64,000 nucleotides of DNA from Streptomyces sp. SJL17-4 (GCF_036826855.1 NZ_CP104578.1:5615501-5679500), one strand, 5' to 3'. Positions 1 through 9,465 are shown, counted from the first letter of the stretch. The notes: generated by a model from the sequence alone, not told the origin. A program made the numbers and translations.

Positions 1-1
1 G

Positions 2-250
2 CTGGACGAGCTCAACATCATGGGCCTGGCCTCGCCCGAGTCCGCGATCCTCTCCGCGGTCATCTTCAACGCGCTGATCATCATCGCGCTGGTCCCGCTC
101 GCCCTCAAGGGCGTCCGCTACCGGCCGTCCAGCGCGGACTCGATGCTCCGGCGGAACCTGGGGATCTACGGCCTGGGCGGCCTGATCGCCCCGTTCGTCG
201 GCATCAAGCTCATCGACCTGCTCCTCACCCTCATCCCCGGAATCGGTTGA
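2..250 (+). CDS. kdpB: KdpB C-terminus (K+-transporting P-type ATPase), partial
   Basis: C-terminal end of the catalytic subunit of the high-affinity K+ pump KdpFABC; the rest lies before the window. About 82 residues remain, with two hydrophobic stretches (around [19 protein letters not shown] and the last 25 residues) that fit the last membrane helices of KdpB. Catalytic motifs such as DKTGT are outside the window. The stop at 248-250 lies 8 bases before the kdpC ATG, the usual kdpABC arrangement, so the genes are very probably cotranscribed. The call rests on this short tail plus the kdpC neighbour. Confidence 0.9.
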   Translation: MDELNIMGLASPESAILSAVIFNALIIIALVPLALKGVRYRPSSADSMLRRNLGIYGLGGLIAPFVGIKLIDLLLTLIPGIG

Positions 251-258
251 TCGTCGTC

Positions 259-912
259 ATGAACAACTCAGCAGCGAACACCGGCCGTGTGCTGTGGGCG
301 GGCCTGCGTGCCCTCCTCGTCCTCACCGTCGTGTGCGGTGTCCTCTACCCGCTGGCCGTCACCGGGATCGCCCAAGTGGCCTTCCCCGGCCGGGCGAACG
401 GCTCCGAGGTCACCGACGCGAGCGGCAGGGTCGTCGGCTCGGAACTGATCGGCCAGACGTATCTCGACGGTGACGCCCCGGACCTGCGCTGGTTCCAGCC
501 CCGTCCCTCCAACGGCCTGGGCTCCAACAGCGTCAACACCCAGTACAAGCTGATCCTCTCCGGCGCCACCAACCGCTCCGGCGACAATGCGGACCTCGTC
601 ACGTGGGTCACCGAGGCCAAGGCCGCCGTCGTCAAGGACAACTCGGTGCACGGCCACGCCGTGAAGCCCTCGGACGTGCCCGCCGACGCGGTCACCTCCT
701 CCGGCTCCGGCCTGGACCCGCACATCTCCCCGGAGTACGCGAAGCTCCAGGTCCACCGGGTCGCGGAGGTGAACAAGCTGGACGTCGCAGCGGTCGACAG
801 GCTGGTCGCCGACCACACCGACGGCCGCATCCTCGGCTTCATCGGCGAGCCCCGTGTCAACGTCCTCCAGCTCAACATCGCGCTGAAGGAGCTGGTGGCT
901 GCGAAGGGTTGA
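259..912 (+). CDS. kdpC: KdpC, K+-transporting ATPase subunit C
   Basis: Small single-span subunit that stabilises the KdpFABC potassium pump and aids ATP binding by KdpB. The protein (217 aa) has one N-terminal membrane helix (about residues 13-36, LLVLTVVCGVLYPLAVTGIA) and the family's conserved outer segments: a QTYLDGD region, WFQPRPS, and near the end DGRILGFIGEPRVNVLQLN, all typical of KdpC. Length is normal. I chose ATG 259 over an in-frame TTG at 247 that would overlap the kdpB stop; the choice adds or removes only four residues. It is the last gene of the operon and faces a convergent gene whose stop begins at 923. Confidence 0.95.
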   Translation: MNNSAANTGRVLWAGLRALLVLTVVCGVLYPLAVTGIAQVAFPGRANGSEVTDASGRVVGSELIGQTYLDGDAPDLRWFQPRPSNGLGSNSVNTQYKLILSGATNRSGDNADLVTWVTEAKAAVVKDNSVHGHAVKPSDVPADAVTSSGSGLDPHISPEYAKLQVHRVAEVNKLDVAAVDRLVADHTDGRILGFIGEPRVNVLQLNIALKELVAAKG

Positions 913-922
913 GCCGCGCCTG

Positions 923-2074
923 TCAGGCCCCCGGGAGCAGCCGGGTCTCGACCGCGGGAAGTCCCTTGACCCACCAGTGGTCGTAGCGGCCGTAGACGCG
1001 GCGGTCCCGGGCGGCGAGGAAGCCGTCGAGCGCCTCGGCCTCCTCCGCGAGTCCGTCCCAGACCCGGGCGGGCAGCGGGTGGAAGGCCGAGGCCTCGATG
1101 CCTCCCTCGACGGGGCGCCACACCCCGGCCACGTACCCGTCGACGAGCAGCGTCGGCAGGGTGTCGCCGTTCACCCGGATCACGTGCTTGCGGTACTCGG
1201 CCGGGATGACGCGGCCACGGTCCGCGTAGGCCAGCAGGACGCTGTCCCACATCGCCATCAGCCGGGGAGGCGCGGGGACGTCCTCGTCGGGCAGCACCGC
1301 CCCGGGCACGTCGTACAGCACCGTGCCGCCCGGCCCCGCCAGCTCCTCGAGCTCGCCTTCGAGCAGCCGTACCGCCTCGCGCACCTTCCCCCGCGGCGCC
1401 AGCGTGAACTGCGCCATGTCGGGTACGGACGCGGGCCCGAAGCCCTCCAGATAGCGCCGGATCAGGACGGCCAGCCCCGCCGTCGCCGCCTCCGGATCGC
1501 CGAGCACCGGCAGCGGCGCGCTCGCCGTCACGAACGACTGCGCCGCCCCGAACGACCACGGCGGCCCCGTCGGCGCGTGCCACAGCGGCGCGTACTGCCG
1601 CATCATCCGCCACACCACGGCCTCCACCGGCCCGCCCCGCGCCGCTTCGAGACGCTCCCGCATCTGGGCCCCGGACCGTGCCTCACCGGCGTATGCGAGG
1701 AGAGCGGGCAGCAGCGCGTCGGCGTCGTCGGCCGTGAACCCCGCCGCCTTGAACCGCGGGTCGTGGAGCCGCGAGCCGCGCAGCGTCGGCTCCATGCCCT
1801 CCCGGAAGGCCCGGTAGTCCTCGGCGTGCACCAAGTGCAGCGTGAGCCGCATCAGGGTCGACCTGACCAACTCGTAACCCTCCACGGCCTTGTCGAGCAG
1901 CGCGGGATCGAAGCCGGCGACGCGGTTCCACAACGCCACGTAGGGCGAGCCCGGTTGCTGCGCCTGCAGCGCCACCACCTGCCGTACGGCGTCCCCGACG
2001 CCGATCGGCACCCGGTGGAGCAGCAGTTGCCGGGCGAGAGTGGAGCGGTTGAGGGCGCGCGCGGTGATCACCAT
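923..2074 (-). CDS. Winged-helix DNA-binding domain protein (HTH_42/AlkZ-like family)
   Basis: Cytoplasmic protein of 383 aa resembling the winged-helix 'DNA-binding domain-containing' family that also includes the DNA glycosylase AlkZ. Family-like features are the N-terminal ITARALNRSTLARQLLL segment, VVALQAQQPGSPYVALWNRV near residue 35 (the QAQ motif after the first helices), and a C-terminal YGRYDHWWVKGLPAVETR segment. Start ATG 2074 is preceded by a strong GGAGGAG site; longer in-frame starts up to 2188 add a non-conserved tail. It is divergent from the esterase gene at 2235. In relatives the QxQ motif serves base excision of crosslinked bases; I infer possible DNA repair but cannot claim it. 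Confidence 0.8.
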   Translation of the reverse strand: MVITARALNRSTLARQLLLHRVPIGVGDAVRQVVALQAQQPGSPYVALWNRVAGFDPALLDKAVEGYELVRSTLMRLTLHLVHAEDYRAFREGMEPTLRGSRLHDPRFKAAGFTADDADALLPALLAYAGEARSGAQMRERLEAARGGPVEAVVWRMMRQYAPLWHAPTGPPWSFGAAQSFVTASAPLPVLGDPEAATAGLAVLIRRYLEGFGPASVPDMAQFTLAPRGKVREAVRLLEGELEELAGPGGTVLYDVPGAVLPDEDVPAPPRLMAMWDSVLLAYADRGRVIPAEYRKHVIRVNGDTLPTLLVDGYVAGVWRPVEGGIEASAFHPLPARVWDGLAEEAEALDGFLAARDRRVYGRYDHWWVKGLPAVETRLLPGA

Positions 2075-2234
2075 GGCGCGATTCTCCTCCCTGCTCCTGT
2101 CGACCGCGGGCCGGAGTCGCGCGTTCACCCAGGACTCGCTCCGAGGTCGCGTCCTCGACGCCCACCGTTGTGGCCGGAACTGGACCATGAGGCCGCCTCC
2201 ATGGGCGACATTCCATGTGTCAAAGGGAGTTCAG

Positions 2235-3572
2235 ATGAATCCGCGCCTCCTGCGCCGACCCGCCGTCGTGGTTCTGCCGCTGTCCACCGCCCTCGCGCTG
2301 ACGGTGGTCATGGGTACGGCCGAGGCGGAGCCCGCGCGGCACGGCTCCCACGCCCGGGTCGTCTCCACCTCGACCCTGCCCGACATCCCGCTGGCCGCCT
2401 TCAGCAACGGCCTGCTGCCCGGCAGCGTCGACGACGACCGGGACGTCGACCTGGGCGGCATCGGCAGCGACCTGTACCCGGCCGAGCGGCGCGGCGAGTA
2501 CTGGACCGTCACCGACCGGGGCCCCAACGGCCAGATAGCGGTCGGCAAGGACAAGCGGCGCACGTTCCCGGTGCCCGGCTTCGACCCGGCGATCGTGAAG
2601 GTCCGCGCCGTCGGCGACCGGATCCAGGTGCTGAAGTCCATCCCGCTCACCACGGCCTCCGGCGCGCCCGTCACGGGCCTGCCCAACCAGCCGGGCCGCG
2701 ACGAGACCCCGTACGACTACAACGCCACGACCCCGCTCGCGTACAACGCGAACGGCCTCGACACCGAGGGTCTCGTACGGGACCGGGACGGCAGCTTCTG
2801 GCTCGTGGACGAGTACGGCCCCTCGCTGGTGCACGTCTCCGCCAAGGGCCGGGTCCTCGCCCGCCACGTGCCCGAGGGCCTCGGCCTGACCGGCGCCGAC
2901 TACCCGGTCGTCGAGTCGCTCCCGTCGATCTTCCTCAAGCGCAAGGTCAACCGCGGCTTCGAGGGCCTGGCGCTGCTCCCCGACGGCGACCTGGTGATGG
3001 CGCTGCAGAGCCCGCTGCTCAACCCCGACAAGTCCGCCGGCGAGGACTCCCGCACCACCCGGCTGCTGCGCTTCTCGACCCGTGAGAGCCGTGTCACGGC
3101 GGAGTACGCGTACCGCTTCGACCCGGTGGGCGTCGTGGAGCCCGGCCAGACGAAGACCTCGGAACTGAAGATCTCCTCGATCGTGGCGCTGGGCGGCGAC
3201 CGCCTGCTCGTCCAGGAGCGTACGGACAAGTCCTCCCGTGTCTACGAGGTACGGCTCCGGCGCGGCTCCGACATCCTCGGCTCGCCGTGGGACACGACGG
3301 CGAACCCGACCCTGGAGGAGCTCGACGACGAGGCGGCCGTCGACGCCCCGGTCCTGGCGAAGCGCCTGGTGGTCGACCTGAACACGGTCGAGGGCGTCCC
3401 CGGCAAGATCGAGGGCATCGCCGTGGAGGGCTCCTCGACCCTGGTCCTCCTCAACGACAACGACTTCGGCATGACGGACGGCCCGGAGGCCTTCGACGCG
3501 AACGGCCGCCTGGTCGACAGCGACGTGGACACCACCCTGGTCCGCGTCCGTCTGCCGCACCGCCTGCGCTGA
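2235..3572 (+). CDS. Secreted esterase-like/phytase-like beta-propeller protein
   Basis: Exported protein (445 aa) of the 'esterase-like activity of phytase' family. Residues 1-32 form a signal peptide ending near GTAEA. The mature part has recurring propeller-blade motifs: WTVTDRGPNG, DTEGLVRDRDGSFWLVDEYG, RGFEGLALLPDGDLVMALQS and KIEGIAVEGSSTLVLLNDND, all acidic strand-loop motifs of the family. Start ATG 2235 has an AAGGGAG site. The substrate is unknown; some relatives hydrolyse phosphate esters. It stands alone, divergent from the winged-helix gene and convergent with the sortase. Its last codons lie inside a 17-bp tandem repeat (3561-3628). Confidence 0.8.
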   Translation: MNPRLLRRPAVVVLPLSTALALTVVMGTAEAEPARHGSHARVVSTSTLPDIPLAAFSNGLLPGSVDDDRDVDLGGIGSDLYPAERRGEYWTVTDRGPNGQIAVGKDKRRTFPVPGFDPAIVKVRAVGDRIQVLKSIPLTTASGAPVTGLPNQPGRDETPYDYNATTPLAYNANGLDTEGLVRDRDGSFWLVDEYGPSLVHVSAKGRVLARHVPEGLGLTGADYPVVESLPSIFLKRKVNRGFEGLALLPDGDLVMALQSPLLNPDKSAGEDSRTTRLLRFSTRESRVTAEYAYRFDPVGVVEPGQTKTSELKISSIVALGGDRLLVQERTDKSSRVYEVRLRRGSDILGSPWDTTANPTLEELDDEAAVDAPVLAKRLVVDLNTVEGVPGKIEGIAVEGSSTLVLLNDNDFGMTDGPEAFDANGRLVDSDVDTTLVRVRLPHRLR

Positions 3573-3628
3573 CGTACGGCCTGCGCTGACACACCGCCTG
3601 CGCTGACGCACCGCCTGTGCTGGCGTGC
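3561..3628. repeat. 17-bp tandem repeat, four copies
   Basis: Four units of the form CGCCTGCGCTGACNNAC lie at 3561-3577, 3578-3594, 3595-3611 and 3612-3628; the last has three changes. The first copy contains the stop codon of the esterase-like gene, and later copies repeat that stop region downstream, so the repeat has grown in the 3' UTR between two convergent genes. Confidence 0.85.
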
Positions 3629-3635
3629 TGGGAGG

Positions 3636-4406
3636 CTAGGCGGGACGCGTGGACGTCAGGACGCCGATCTTGTCGATGCGATGCTCGGGGTTGTTCTGGG
3701 CGTCCCGCCAGAAGTTGCCCGCCGCGTTGTCCTCGGGCGTCGCGCAGGTGGACAGCGTGATCATGGCCCGGGTGGGCTTCTCGCCCGGCTCGCCCGGCAC
3801 GGCGGCCCGCTGCTCGGCGAGCGAGCGGGCCGAGCGGAAGGACGTGGTCCGGGTCTCGACGATCTCGTAGGTGTGGACGGAGCCGGCAGCGGTGACGAGC
3901 ACCAGATCCCCCACCTCGACCGAGGGCAGCTCACGCAGGGGCCCGCCGGCGGAGAGCCGGTGGGCGGTCACCAGGTAGTTGCCGACCTCGCCGGGCCCCA
4001 CACCACCGCGCGCGCCGTGGGGACTCGCCGCCACGCCACGGTCCTGGATACGGGTGCCCGCGCGATCGTCGGTCGTCCCCTCGTACGGCAGGACGTCCAG
4101 GTCCTCGACACCGATCGAGGGTATGGAGATCTCGGCGGCGACGGGCTCGCGGGGAGAGGGAGCCGAGGACGTGGAGGGAGCGGGGGAGGGGGTCGGGGGA
4201 GGGGCGGCGACCGGGGGTACGACCGATACCGACCCGTGCGCTCCGGTGGACGTGGGGGCACCACGATCGCCCTCGCCACCGCCCGCGCAACCGGCCGAGG
4301 CGGTGACGCCCACGACGAGGGCGGCGACCACGCCGACCAGAGCCGAGCGCGGCCCTCGGCCGCGACTCCGCCGCTTCCCCGGGGACCCACCACGCACGGC
4401 ACCCAT
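3636..4406 (-). CDS. Sortase, class E/F type, membrane- or lipid-anchored
   Basis: Cysteine transpeptidase that cleaves sorting signals and joins proteins to the cell surface. From ATG 4406 the product is 256 aa: a basic N-terminus, a hydrophobic segment (SALVGVVAALVVGVTASAGC, which could also act as a lipobox), a Pro/Ser-rich linker to about residue 100, then the sortase barrel. Catalytic His is in TAHRLSAGGPL, Cys in TLSTCATPED, and Arg in EHRIDKIG near the end. GTG 4469 or ATG 4463 upstream would overlap the MFS gene stop (GTGA), suggesting coupling; I cannot decide between starts. An LAETG surface protein at 30770 is a possible client, though not linked. Confidence 0.85.
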   Translation of the reverse strand: MGAVRGGSPGKRRSRGRGPRSALVGVVAALVVGVTASAGCAGGGEGDRGAPTSTGAHGSVSVVPPVAAPPPTPSPAPSTSSAPSPREPVAAEISIPSIGVEDLDVLPYEGTTDDRAGTRIQDRGVAASPHGARGGVGPGEVGNYLVTAHRLSAGGPLRELPSVEVGDLVLVTAAGSVHTYEIVETRTTSFRSARSLAEQRAAVPGEPGEKPTRAMITLSTCATPEDNAAGNFWRDAQNNPEHRIDKIGVLTSTRPA

Positions 4407-4465
4407 ACCCCAAGAATGACCCACGTTCCCCGTCCGGGCACCCACGGCGAGACGCCCGGGCATCG

Positions 4466-5737
4466 TCACCCCGTCGCCTCCGCCCCCGCCTCCTCGGCGA
4501 CGGCCGGCTGCGGCCGGGTCCGTACGCCCCAGCGGGCGAGAGCGGGGCCGGCCGCGCCCAGGGCCGCGAAGAACACCGCGAGGACCAGCCAGCCCGCCGT
4601 GCCGAGGCCGAGTACCACCGTGGTGAGGATCGCGGGGGCGAGGGCCTGGCCCGCGGTGAAGCCGAGCCCGAGGAGGCCTTGGTACTGGCCCTGGGCGTGG
4701 TCGGGGGCGAGGCCGAAGCCCAGGGCGAAACCGGCCGAGGACTCCCAGATCTCCCCGAGGCTGTGGACGAAGATCGCCGCGACGAGCAGTCCCGCCGCCG
4801 CCCAGACCGGGGTGTGCGCCGCCAGCGCCATCATGGGGCAGCTGACGAGGAAGAGCAGCCCCGCGTTGCGGAACGCCCTGCCCCCGTCGTGCGGGGTTTC
4901 GATACGGGAGCCGATCCTGGTCTGCAGGAGGACGCAGAAGGCGGCGTTGACGGCGAACACCGCCGCCACCGTCCAGCGCGGCGCCTCGGTGTGCTGGGAG
5001 ATCCAGATCGGCAGGAGCAGGGACACCACCGGGTACTGGAGCCCCATGGCCCCGTACAGCGCGGTGAACGTCAGGTACGGGCGGTCCGTGAAGGCGAGCC
5101 GGCGACGCTCTCGCGGCGGTGCCGGCAGCGCCGGGTAGTGGGGCAGCAGGAACAGGAGCAGCGCGCACAGGGCGAAGCTCGCCGCGTTGCCGAGGATCAG
5201 TACGAGATAGGCGCCGCGGGTGTCCGCCGCCACCGCCAACCCGGAACCCACCGTTCCGAAGATGACGCCCAGATTGACGAAGGTGCGCAACCTCGCCCGG
5301 AACAGGGCCGGACGCTCGGTCCCGACCCGGGCCACCAGAGCGCCCCAGGCCGCCCCGCCGGCCGCCGCCGCGATCTGGTCGACCGTGGCGAGGACCGTGA
5401 GCGCGGTCCAGCTCTCGACGAGGACGAGAGCCGCCATCGACACCGCCTGGACCGCGAGGGCCAGCATCATGATCGTGCGGGCGCCGCGCCGGTCGGCGAG
5501 ATGGCCCCCGGGTATGCCCGCGAACAGGCCGATCAGTCCGGCGATGGTGAGCGCGGCCCCGACCTGCACCGCGGGCAGGCCCACGATCAACGTGAAGTAG
5601 AGCGCCGAGGCCGCGTTGAAAAGACCGTTCCCGACCCGGTTGACGAAACTGGCGGCGATCAGCACGCGCTCCGGCCTGCTGTCTCCCGCCACGCGGGCCA
5701 TGCGGGCTATTCGTCCGGTCGGGCTGCCCTTGATCAT
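4466..5737 (-). CDS. MFS transporter, 12-helix drug-efflux type
   Basis: Inner-membrane major facilitator of 423 aa. It has about 12 hydrophobic segments and the MFS motif A-like loop GGHLADRRGARTI between helices 2 and 3 (near residue 80). The substrate is unknown; the set resembles multidrug efflux pumps. Start ATG 5737 was chosen because homologous sequence begins there (RIARMARVAGDSRPERVLIAASFVNRVGNGLF); the ribosome site is weak. The P-loop kinase gene ends 10 bases upstream and the sortase begins at or inside the MFS stop, so the block from 9385 down to 3636 may be one transcript. Confidence 0.88.
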   Translation of the reverse strand: MIKGSPTGRIARMARVAGDSRPERVLIAASFVNRVGNGLFNAASALYFTLIVGLPAVQVGAALTIAGLIGLFAGIPGGHLADRRGARTIMMLALAVQAVSMAALVLVESWTALTVLATVDQIAAAAGGAAWGALVARVGTERPALFRARLRTFVNLGVIFGTVGSGLAVAADTRGAYLVLILGNAASFALCALLLFLLPHYPALPAPPRERRRLAFTDRPYLTFTALYGAMGLQYPVVSLLLPIWISQHTEAPRWTVAAVFAVNAAFCVLLQTRIGSRIETPHDGGRAFRNAGLLFLVSCPMMALAAHTPVWAAAGLLVAAIFVHSLGEIWESSAGFALGFGLAPDHAQGQYQGLLGLGFTAGQALAPAILTTVVLGLGTAGWLVLAVFFAALGAAGPALARWGVRTRPQPAVAEEAGAEATG

Positions 5738-5747
5738 GGCCAGCAGG

Positions 5748-6461
5748 CTAGCAGCGGCCCCGGAGACCGCCCCGGGCGTCCGGACCGCCGCCGTCCGGAG
5801 CGTCGTCCGGGCCGCTGTCAGGACCGCTGTCCGGCCCTCCGTCCCTGGGCCGACCGTGTCCGGAGTCCGCGACACGGTCGGCCAGGTCCTCCCACGGACG
5901 CGGAGCGACGACCGGTACGCCGGCCTCCCGTGCCCGCGCGGCGAGCCACCGGCCGTACAGCACGCTGACGCGGGCGCGATGGCGCTGCGGCCCGGCATCC
6001 GGCTCCCGGCGCAGGTAGTTGGCCGTCACCCGCGCCTCGTCGTCCTCATGGAGGAAGACGCCACGGACCGGGCCCCCCGGCGTCACCGCCCGGGGCAGGA
6101 GGTAGTCCCCCTCCAGGATCACCGGGGTGTCGGTGCCCACGTGGTTGGCCACCACCGCCTCGATCGCCGGCGCCAGCGCCTCGGCGATCGCGATCTGCCG
6201 CTCGACCACCGACTCGGGCGCCCGATGGGCGGCCTCCGGGTGCGTGCGCCAGAAGTGCACCTCCGGCAGGTGCTCGGGCCGCGTCACCGCGAGGAGGGCC
6301 TCCACGATGTCGTCGACCTCCACGACGGGGACGTCGTACCGCCGCGCCAGGGCCCGCCCGACACCGGTCTTCCCCGTGCCCGACGCGCCCCCGACGACGA
6401 ACACCCGCCAGTCGGGAAGCCCCCGCGCCTCACCCGTACCGTCGAGGGACGGGCCGTTCAT
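5748..6461 (-). CDS. P-loop kinase (2-phosphoglycerate kinase-like)
   Basis: Soluble ATP-binding protein of 237 aa. Walker A is GGASGTGKTGVG near residues 24-35, followed by a short kinase-like fold (VPVVEVDDIVEALLAVTRPEHLPEVHFW) and an acidic EGDYLLP segment resembling the D/E-x-D region of small-molecule kinases such as 2-phosphoglycerate kinase. The last 40 residues are low complexity with a repeated GPDSGPDS pattern and are probably disordered. The ATG overlaps the stop of the AfsR-like gene (ATGA at 6458-6461), pointing to translational coupling. The substrate cannot be named. Confidence 0.75.
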   Translation of the reverse strand: MNGPSLDGTGEARGLPDWRVFVVGGASGTGKTGVGRALARRYDVPVVEVDDIVEALLAVTRPEHLPEVHFWRTHPEAAHRAPESVVERQIAIAEALAPAIEAVVANHVGTDTPVILEGDYLLPRAVTPGGPVRGVFLHEDDEARVTANYLRREPDAGPQRHRARVSVLYGRWLAARAREAGVPVVAPRPWEDLADRVADSGHGRPRDGGPDSGPDSGPDDAPDGGGPDARGGLRGRC

Positions 6462-9385
6462 GGGCTGTCCTCCGTCACCGTCACCGTCACCGTCGCCGGC
6501 TCGGTGAGAAAGGCGCGGATCTCCTCGGCCTCGGGGACGGCGAGGGCGGTGTACAGATCGAGGGCCTGACGCGCGTGGTCGTGGGCGAGGTCGATGCGGC
6601 CCAGGTCGCGGTGGACGTGCGCCAGGCCCCGGTGGGCGCGGGCCTGTTCGGGGCGGTAACCGAATTCGTGGGCGAGGGCCAGCGCGGAGTCGTGCTCGAC
6701 CGCGGCCCGGTCGAGGTCGCCCATGGAACGGGCGGCCTCCGCAAGGGCGTTGAGGGACTCGGCCTCGTCACCGGGGAAGTCGAACCGGCGGCTCAGCTCC
6801 AGGGCGTCGTGATGATGGCGCCGGGCCTCGTCGTAACGGCCCTGCCGTTGGCACAGCAGTCCGATGTTGTTCAGGACGATCGTCTCGCCGATGCGGGATC
6901 CGGCCTCGCGGTACGCGCGCAGGGCCTGGCGGTGGTGGTCGTGGGCCTCCTCGTGGCGACCTTGACGCTCGTGGTCGGTGCCGAGGCCGGTCAGGCACCG
7001 GGCCTCGCCGGCGAGGTCGCCGATGTCGCGGAAGAGCGCCAGGGACTCCACACAGTGGTCGTGGGCCCGGTCGTAGTCCCGCAGCCGCCTGGAGACGTCG
7101 CCGAGGTTCTGCAGCGCGCGGGCCGCGGCGACCTGATCGCCGCTCTCCCGCGCGAGGCCCAGGGCCTCCCGGTAGTGCTCGGCCGCCCGCTCGTACGCGC
7201 CGTGCCACCAGAAGAGGACCTCGCCGACATCGATGAGGGTGCGTGCCTCGGCGGTCGTGTCGCCGCTGCGGCGGCTGTCCCGGAGCGCCAGACCGTGCAG
7301 GGTCAGCGCGTCGGCCTGGTGGGCGTGGCCCAGCAGGTAGCGATGCAGCGTGGCGGCCAGTCGGCTGGTGTGCGGGCGGCGGTCGTGCTCGGTGGCGTAC
7401 TGGCCGGCCGCCATGAGGTTCGCGCGTTCGCCGTCCAGCCAGGCGATGGCCTCGGCCCCGTCCCGCGGGGTCGGGGCCGGGGTCGGGGTGTCCGGGGCGG
7501 GGATGCGCGGTCGGCGGTTCCTGCCCTCGGGGTAGAGGTGGTCGACGGCCGTGCTCGCGGTGTGGAGGTAGTGGTGGAGGAGCCGGCCGACGGCCTCGTG
7601 CTGGGCGTGGGGAGGTTCCTCGGCGGCCGCGGTGGCCAGGGCGTGTTCGCGCAGCAGGTCGTGGAAGGTGTAGCGGCCGGGCTGGAGTTGGATCAGGACA
7701 TGGGCGTCCAGGAGGTCCTCCAGGAGCGTCTCCGCCTGCTCGGGCGGAAGGCCGGCCAGTGCAGCGGCCGCGTCCGGACCGATGTCACGGCCCGGCTGCA
7801 GCCCAAGCAGCCGGAACATGCGCTGCTGATCGGGTGTCAGCTGCTGGTAGGACAGCGTGAACGCCGCCGCCACCCCCCGCTCCGAGGTGGCGAGCTCGGC
7901 CAGTCGGCGGCGCTGGTCGCGGAGCCGGTCGGCCAGGTAGGCGACGGTCCAGCTGCGGCGATGGTGCAGGCGGGCGGCGGCGATGCGGACGGCCAGCGGC
8001 AGGAACCCGCACAACTGCAGGACGTCGAGGACGGCCAGGGGTTCGGCGACCGCCCGTTCGCCCACGATCGCCGTGAACAGCTCCACGGCGTCCGCGGCGG
8101 GCAGCACGTCCATGGACAGGGCGTGTGCCCCGTCCAGGTCGGTCAGCCGCCGGCGGCTCGTGATCAGGATGAGGGCGGGGGAGGAGGAGCCGGGCAGCAG
8201 GGGGCGTATCTGGTCGGTGCCGAGGGCGTTGTCCAGCACCGCCAGCACCCGGCGGCCGGCGAGCTCGGACCGCCACAGCGCGGCGCGCTCGGCGACCGAC
8301 TCCGGGATGTGCTGTGCGGGCACGCCGAGTTGACCCAGAAGGACGCCGAGCGCCGCACCGGAGTCGAGCGGTGCCTGGCCGGCCGTGTGGGCCCGCAGGT
8401 CCACGAAGAGCTGCCCGTCGGGGAACCGGTCCGCGAGGCGGTGCCCCGCGTGGACCGCGAGTGTCGTCTTGCCGACCCCCGCCATCCCGTCGATCGCCGA
8501 AATCGTCACGACTCCGCCGCTGTTGCCCGCCCACTGGCGCGTCAGCCCGTCGAGCTCGCCGTCGCGTCCGGTGAAGTCCGGGACGTCGTACGGCAGGAAG
8601 TTGATCCCCTGCGGCCTCGCGGGCGCGGGCGTGGCGGCCGGCGCCCGGAGATCGGGTGCGTCCCGCAGGATGTCCTGTTCGAGCTTGCTGAACGCGTGGC
8701 CGGGGTCGAGCCCCTGCTCCTCGGCCAGGGCCGTCCGGAAGTCCCTGGCCACCCGCAGGGCGTCGGGCTGGCGCCCCGCGCGGTGCAGGGCGAGCATCAG
8801 CCGGCAGCACAGCCGCTCCCGCACGGGGTTGGCCGCCACGTGGGCGGTCAGTTCGTCGATGAGGTCGTCGTGACGGCCCAGGGACAGTTCCAGCTCGGCC
8901 AGGCGCTCGACGGCGGTCAGTCGCTGCCCGTTCAGGCGTGTTCTGGCGCCCGGGACGTAGTGGCCGGTGACGTCGGCCAGCGGCTCTCCCCGCCACAGCG
9001 CCAACGCGGTACGTATCCGCTCCACGGCGCCCCGCGCGTCGTCGGAGCCGGCCGGTGCCCCGGCGATCAGGTCGGTGAACTCGTGCAGGTCGAGTTGTCC
9101 CGGCTCGGGATCGATCACGTACCCGGCCGGCCGGGTGGCCAGCATGTGGTCGGCCCCGGAAGCGCGCAGCATCCGCCGGATCGCGGCGATCGTGGTCTGG
9201 ATCTGCGCGCGGGCGGAGTCCGGCGGCAGCGGCCCCCACATCGCGTCGACCAGGCGGTCCGCACTGATCGCGACCCCGGAATGGAGCAGCAGATAGGCGA
9301 GTACGGCACGATGGCGGGGTGCGAGCCCGGGTGACCCGGGACCGGGAGCCCGCGCCTCCACCGGGCCGAGGATCGTGAACCGCAT
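6458..9385 (-). CDS. AfsR/SARP-family transcriptional regulator with NB-ARC and TPR domains
   Basis: Large cytoplasmic regulator (975 aa) of the AfsR type, which activates antibiotic or developmental genes. Order: winged-helix trans_reg_C domain (about 1-95, MRFTILGPVEAR... ADRLVDAMWG), BTAD helical domain (about 96-245), NB-ARC ATPase with Walker A GMAGVGKTTLA near residue 300, and TPR repeats from about 690 to 970. AfsR proper is a target of Ser/Thr kinases; whether this one is cannot be seen. Start ATG 9385 has GGAG 7 bases upstream; a longer start at 9442 adds 19 residues before the conserved start. It is divergent from the AhpD-like gene and overlaps the P-loop kinase. Confidence 0.9.
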   Translation of the reverse strand: MRFTILGPVEARAPGPGSPGLAPRHRAVLAYLLLHSGVAISADRLVDAMWGPLPPDSARAQIQTTIAAIRRMLRASGADHMLATRPAGYVIDPEPGQLDLHEFTDLIAGAPAGSDDARGAVERIRTALALWRGEPLADVTGHYVPGARTRLNGQRLTAVERLAELELSLGRHDDLIDELTAHVAANPVRERLCCRLMLALHRAGRQPDALRVARDFRTALAEEQGLDPGHAFSKLEQDILRDAPDLRAPAATPAPARPQGINFLPYDVPDFTGRDGELDGLTRQWAGNSGGVVTISAIDGMAGVGKTTLAVHAGHRLADRFPDGQLFVDLRAHTAGQAPLDSGAALGVLLGQLGVPAQHIPESVAERAALWRSELAGRRVLAVLDNALGTDQIRPLLPGSSSPALILITSRRRLTDLDGAHALSMDVLPAADAVELFTAIVGERAVAEPLAVLDVLQLCGFLPLAVRIAAARLHHRRSWTVAYLADRLRDQRRRLAELATSERGVAAAFTLSYQQLTPDQQRMFRLLGLQPGRDIGPDAAAALAGLPPEQAETLLEDLLDAHVLIQLQPGRYTFHDLLREHALATAAAEEPPHAQHEAVGRLLHHYLHTASTAVDHLYPEGRNRRPRIPAPDTPTPAPTPRDGAEAIAWLDGERANLMAAGQYATEHDRRPHTSRLAATLHRYLLGHAHQADALTLHGLALRDSRRSGDTTAEARTLIDVGEVLFWWHGAYERAAEHYREALGLARESGDQVAAARALQNLGDVSRRLRDYDRAHDHCVESLALFRDIGDLAGEARCLTGLGTDHERQGRHEEAHDHHRQALRAYREAGSRIGETIVLNNIGLLCQRQGRYDEARRHHHDALELSRRFDFPGDEAESLNALAEAARSMGDLDRAAVEHDSALALAHEFGYRPEQARAHRGLAHVHRDLGRIDLAHDHARQALDLYTALAVPEAEEIRAFLTEPATVTVTVTEDSP

Positions 9386-9465
9386 GGCGTCGCTCCGGGG
9401 GTCACCAGCACGTGCATCGAAGAAGCATCGGGAATGTATCAAGATCCACCGGCAGGGTTACCGGC

